Shown here: positions 62,540-64,000 of the stretch, one piece after another | Layout: every line of letters begins with the position of its first letter | Position numbering within the stretch: the stretch's first letter is position 1 | Origin: Paracoccus cavernae | GTDB lineage: Bacteria; Pseudomonadota; Alphaproteobacteria; Rhodobacterales; Rhodobacteraceae | Assembly: GCA_030410095.1 (NCBI GenBank) | Contig: JAUFRC010000001.1 | Location: 508,501-572,500 of the forward strand | Direction: 5' to 3' | DNA length: 64,000 nt | Made by a program: the position numbers and the translations under genes | Notes under the pieces: model-generated | What the model saw: only the letters and a program-made list of their open reading frames with translations | What the model was told of the DNA's origin: nothing | The model's database searches: none

Positions 62540-63322
62540 GTGGCGCATATTATCGTCGTCGGGAACGAAAAGGGCGGCTCGGGTAAATCGACCACCTCCA
62601 TGCATGTCGCGACCGCTCTGTCGCGGATGGGATATCGGGTCGGGGCGCTGGATCTCGACGTGCGTCAGCGCAGCTTCGGCCGCTATCTGGAGAACCGTGC
62701 GGCCTTTGTCGCCCGCGAGGGCATCGACCTGCCATCGCCCAATTATGTGCGGCTCGAATTCGATCCCTCGACCGATATGGATCCGATTTCGCAGGCCGTG
62801 ACCGAGCTGGATCCCGAAAGCGATTTCATCCTGCTCGATTGTCCCGGCTCTCATACGCGGCTGTCGCAGATCGCGCATACGCTGGCCGATACGCTGATCA
62901 CGCCGATGAACGACAGCTTCATCGATTTCGACCTGCTTGCGCGGCTCTCGCCCGAAGGCAAGGTGCTCGGCCCCTCGATCTATGCCGAGATGGTGTGGTC
63001 GGCGCGCCAGATGCGCGGACAGGCGGGGGCGGGGCCGATCGACTGGCTGGTTCTGCGCAACCGTCTGGGCACGCAGCAGATGCACAACAAGCGCAAGGTC
63101 GGCGGGGCTCTGGACACTTTGTCGAAGCGCATCGGTTTTCGCGTTGCGCCGGGCTTTTCCGAGCGCGTGATCTTCCGCGAGCTTTTCCCGCGCGGCCTGA
63201 CTTTGCTCGACCTCAAGGATATCGGCGTCGAGCAGCTTACCATGTCCAATATCGCAGCCCGTCAGGAATTGCGCGACCTGATCAGCGAATTGCAGCTGCC
63301 CGGGGTAACGGTTTCGTTTTGA
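62540..63322 (+). CDS. mipZ: Division-site positioning ATPase MipZ
   Basis: 260 residues from GTG 62540 (GGAGGA upstream). ParA/MinD-type deviant Walker A NEKGGSGKSTTS (9-20), LDLDVRQRSFGRYLENR (MipZ-type switch) and DFILLDCPGSHTRLSQIAHTLADTLITPMNDSFIDFD. In alphaproteobacteria lacking Min, MipZ forms a gradient from ParB-bound origins and inhibits FtsZ. Intact. Confidence 0.92.
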   Translation: MAHIIVVGNEKGGSGKSTTSMHVATALSRMGYRVGALDLDVRQRSFGRYLENRAAFVAREGIDLPSPNYVRLEFDPSTDMDPISQAVTELDPESDFILLDCPGSHTRLSQIAHTLADTLITPMNDSFIDFDLLARLSPEGKVLGPSIYAEMVWSARQMRGQAGAGPIDWLVLRNRLGTQQMHNKRKVGGALDTLSKRIGFRVAPGFSERVIFRELFPRGLTLLDLKDIGVEQLTMSNIAARQELRDLISELQLPGVTVSF

Positions 63323-63346
63323 AACCAGAGCCTTGGGTTTGAAACC
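63311..63346. promoter_or_regulatory. Two GTTTC/GAAAC-type inverted repeats before the RND adaptor
   Basis: GTTTC-GTTTT-GAAAC (63311-63325) and GGTTT-G-AAACC (63336-63346). The first overlaps the mipZ stop. Repeated dyads upstream of an efflux adaptor are typical of TetR-type operators; no regulator gene is in view. Confidence 0.4.
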
Positions 63347-63413
63347 TTCAACATGGCGAAGGCGTTTTACGTCACTCGCCCGAATGTTGGGGGTGACCGG
63401 ATCGAGGATCTTG

Positions 63414-64000
63414 ATGCAGAAAATCACCGCCGTCGCGGTCGTCAGGGCGAAACCGTCTTCGGGCGCTTGCGCCGCTTTTTCCGGTTTGCGCAGGGCGTCT
63501 TTACGCCTGACCCTGCTGTTGGGCGCGGCCGTTTCGGCCGTCGGCACGGTTCCTTTCGCGGTCCGCGCCGACGAGGTTCCCGAGGCCGCACCGCTTGCGG
63601 CAGAGCTTCCTTTGGTGACGCTCGGCACTGCCGAGACGGCACAGGTTCAGGCCCGTGTCGCGGTCTCGGGGTCTTTGGTCGCGCGGCATGACGTGATGAT
63701 CTACCCCAGCGTTTCCGGCTACGCGGTCACCGAAATTCTGGCCGATGTCGGCGATCGGGTCGAGGCAGGGCAGGTGCTCGCGCGCTTGCAGGACCAGACC
63801 CTCGCGGCGCAGCTCGCGCAGGCCGAGGCCGATTACCAGCGCGCCGATGCGGGCGTGAAACAGGCGCAAAGCCAGATCCTGAGCACCGAGGCCGCGCTGA
63901 CCGAAGCGGCAAGCGTGCTCGAGCGCGCGCGCAGGTTGCGCCAAAGCGGCAGCGGCTCTCAGGCGACGCTGGATCAGGCGGTGGCGTCGGAGGCGGCGGC
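63414..64000 (+). CDS. RND efflux periplasmic adaptor (HlyD/AcrA type), 3' end outside window
   Basis: 195 residues present. An N-terminal export signal (LRLTLLLGAAVSAVGTVPFAVRA) is followed by the membrane-fusion lipoyl half VAVSGSLVARHDVMIYPSVSGYAVTEILADVGDRVEAGQVLARL and the start of the alpha hairpin (LAQAEADYQRADAGVKQAQ). It would connect an inner-membrane RND pump, expected downstream of the window, to TolC. The frame is clean to the last base. Confidence 0.88.
   Translation, partial: MQKITAVAVVRAKPSSGACAAFSGLRRASLRLTLLLGAAVSAVGTVPFAVRADEVPEAAPLAAELPLVTLGTAETAQVQARVAVSGSLVARHDVMIYPSVSGYAVTEILADVGDRVEAGQVLARLQDQTLAAQLAQAEADYQRADAGVKQAQSQILSTEAALTEAASVLERARRLRQSGSGSQATLDQAVASEAA

Overview
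The window looks like chromosomal DNA of a Rhodobacterales alphaproteobacterium (Rhodobacter/Paracoccus relatives). The evidence is high GC, a crotonyl-CoA carboxylase/reductase gene divergent from an ethylmalonyl-CoA mutase gene, propionyl-CoA carboxylase and methylmalonyl-CoA mutase nearby, a trgB-cysK pair, MipZ in place of a Min system, and an ffh/aroQ/rpsP/rimM/trmD/rplS/rpmE run. The genus is not decided here.

Region 1 (1-8.8 kb) is an accessory segment that reads as a decayed prophage or integrative element. It has an AlpA-like regulator, a winged-helix-type protein, a PC4-like protein, a truncated virion-type protein, an ImmA/IrrE protease overlapping a two-TM protein, a repressor-like gene with repeated operators, a block of very small early-type genes and a uracil-DNA-glycosylase-like gene. 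It stops at the 3' end of tRNA-Ser(GCT). No integrase was found.

Region 2 (8.9-23.9 kb): MATE transporter, secreted glycoside-hydrolase-like protein, macAB-type export pair, ybaK, hom, a glycosyltransferase pair, methylmalonyl-CoA mutase and small conserved genes. Region 3 (23.9-29.6 kb) is a minus-strand propionyl-CoA carboxylase cluster, pccB to pccA, with two small lipoproteins, a DUF6497-like protein and an acidic protein in between. TTTGCAAA-type boxes lie upstream of pccB. Region 4 (29.7-37.7 kb): alr, mlaE-mlaF, phoH, ybeY, corC, a monooxygenase-GNAT fusion, alkB, a DnaQ-like exonuclease and tRNA-Ser(CGA). Region 5 (37.8-50.6 kb): DUF2059 gene, trgB, cysK, a large MscS channel, an AI-2E-type permease, gyrA, dsbB, dedA, a ypfJ-like protease and a RatA/COQ10-like gene. 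Region 6 (50.6-56.1 kb): ccr and ecm, divergent, then an EamA transporter and a LysR remnant. Region 7 (56.4-64 kb): ffh, GNAT, aroQ, rpsP, rimM, trmD, rplS, rpmE, then mipZ and an RND adaptor cut by the window end.

Ccr, Ecm, PccAB and Mcm carry out the C4-to-C5 and propionyl-CoA-to-succinyl-CoA legs of the ethylmalonyl-CoA pathway, so the window holds much of the acetate/propionate assimilation route.

A dominant property is sequence quality. More than 25 genes, including gyrA, trmD, rpmE, alr and pccA/B, are broken by one-base shifts, many of them in runs of identical bases. Most are best read as base-calling errors. Such genes are listed as single CDS spanning the break, with the approximate break position. 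One repair even leaves mlaF in frame with a garbled ABC signature.
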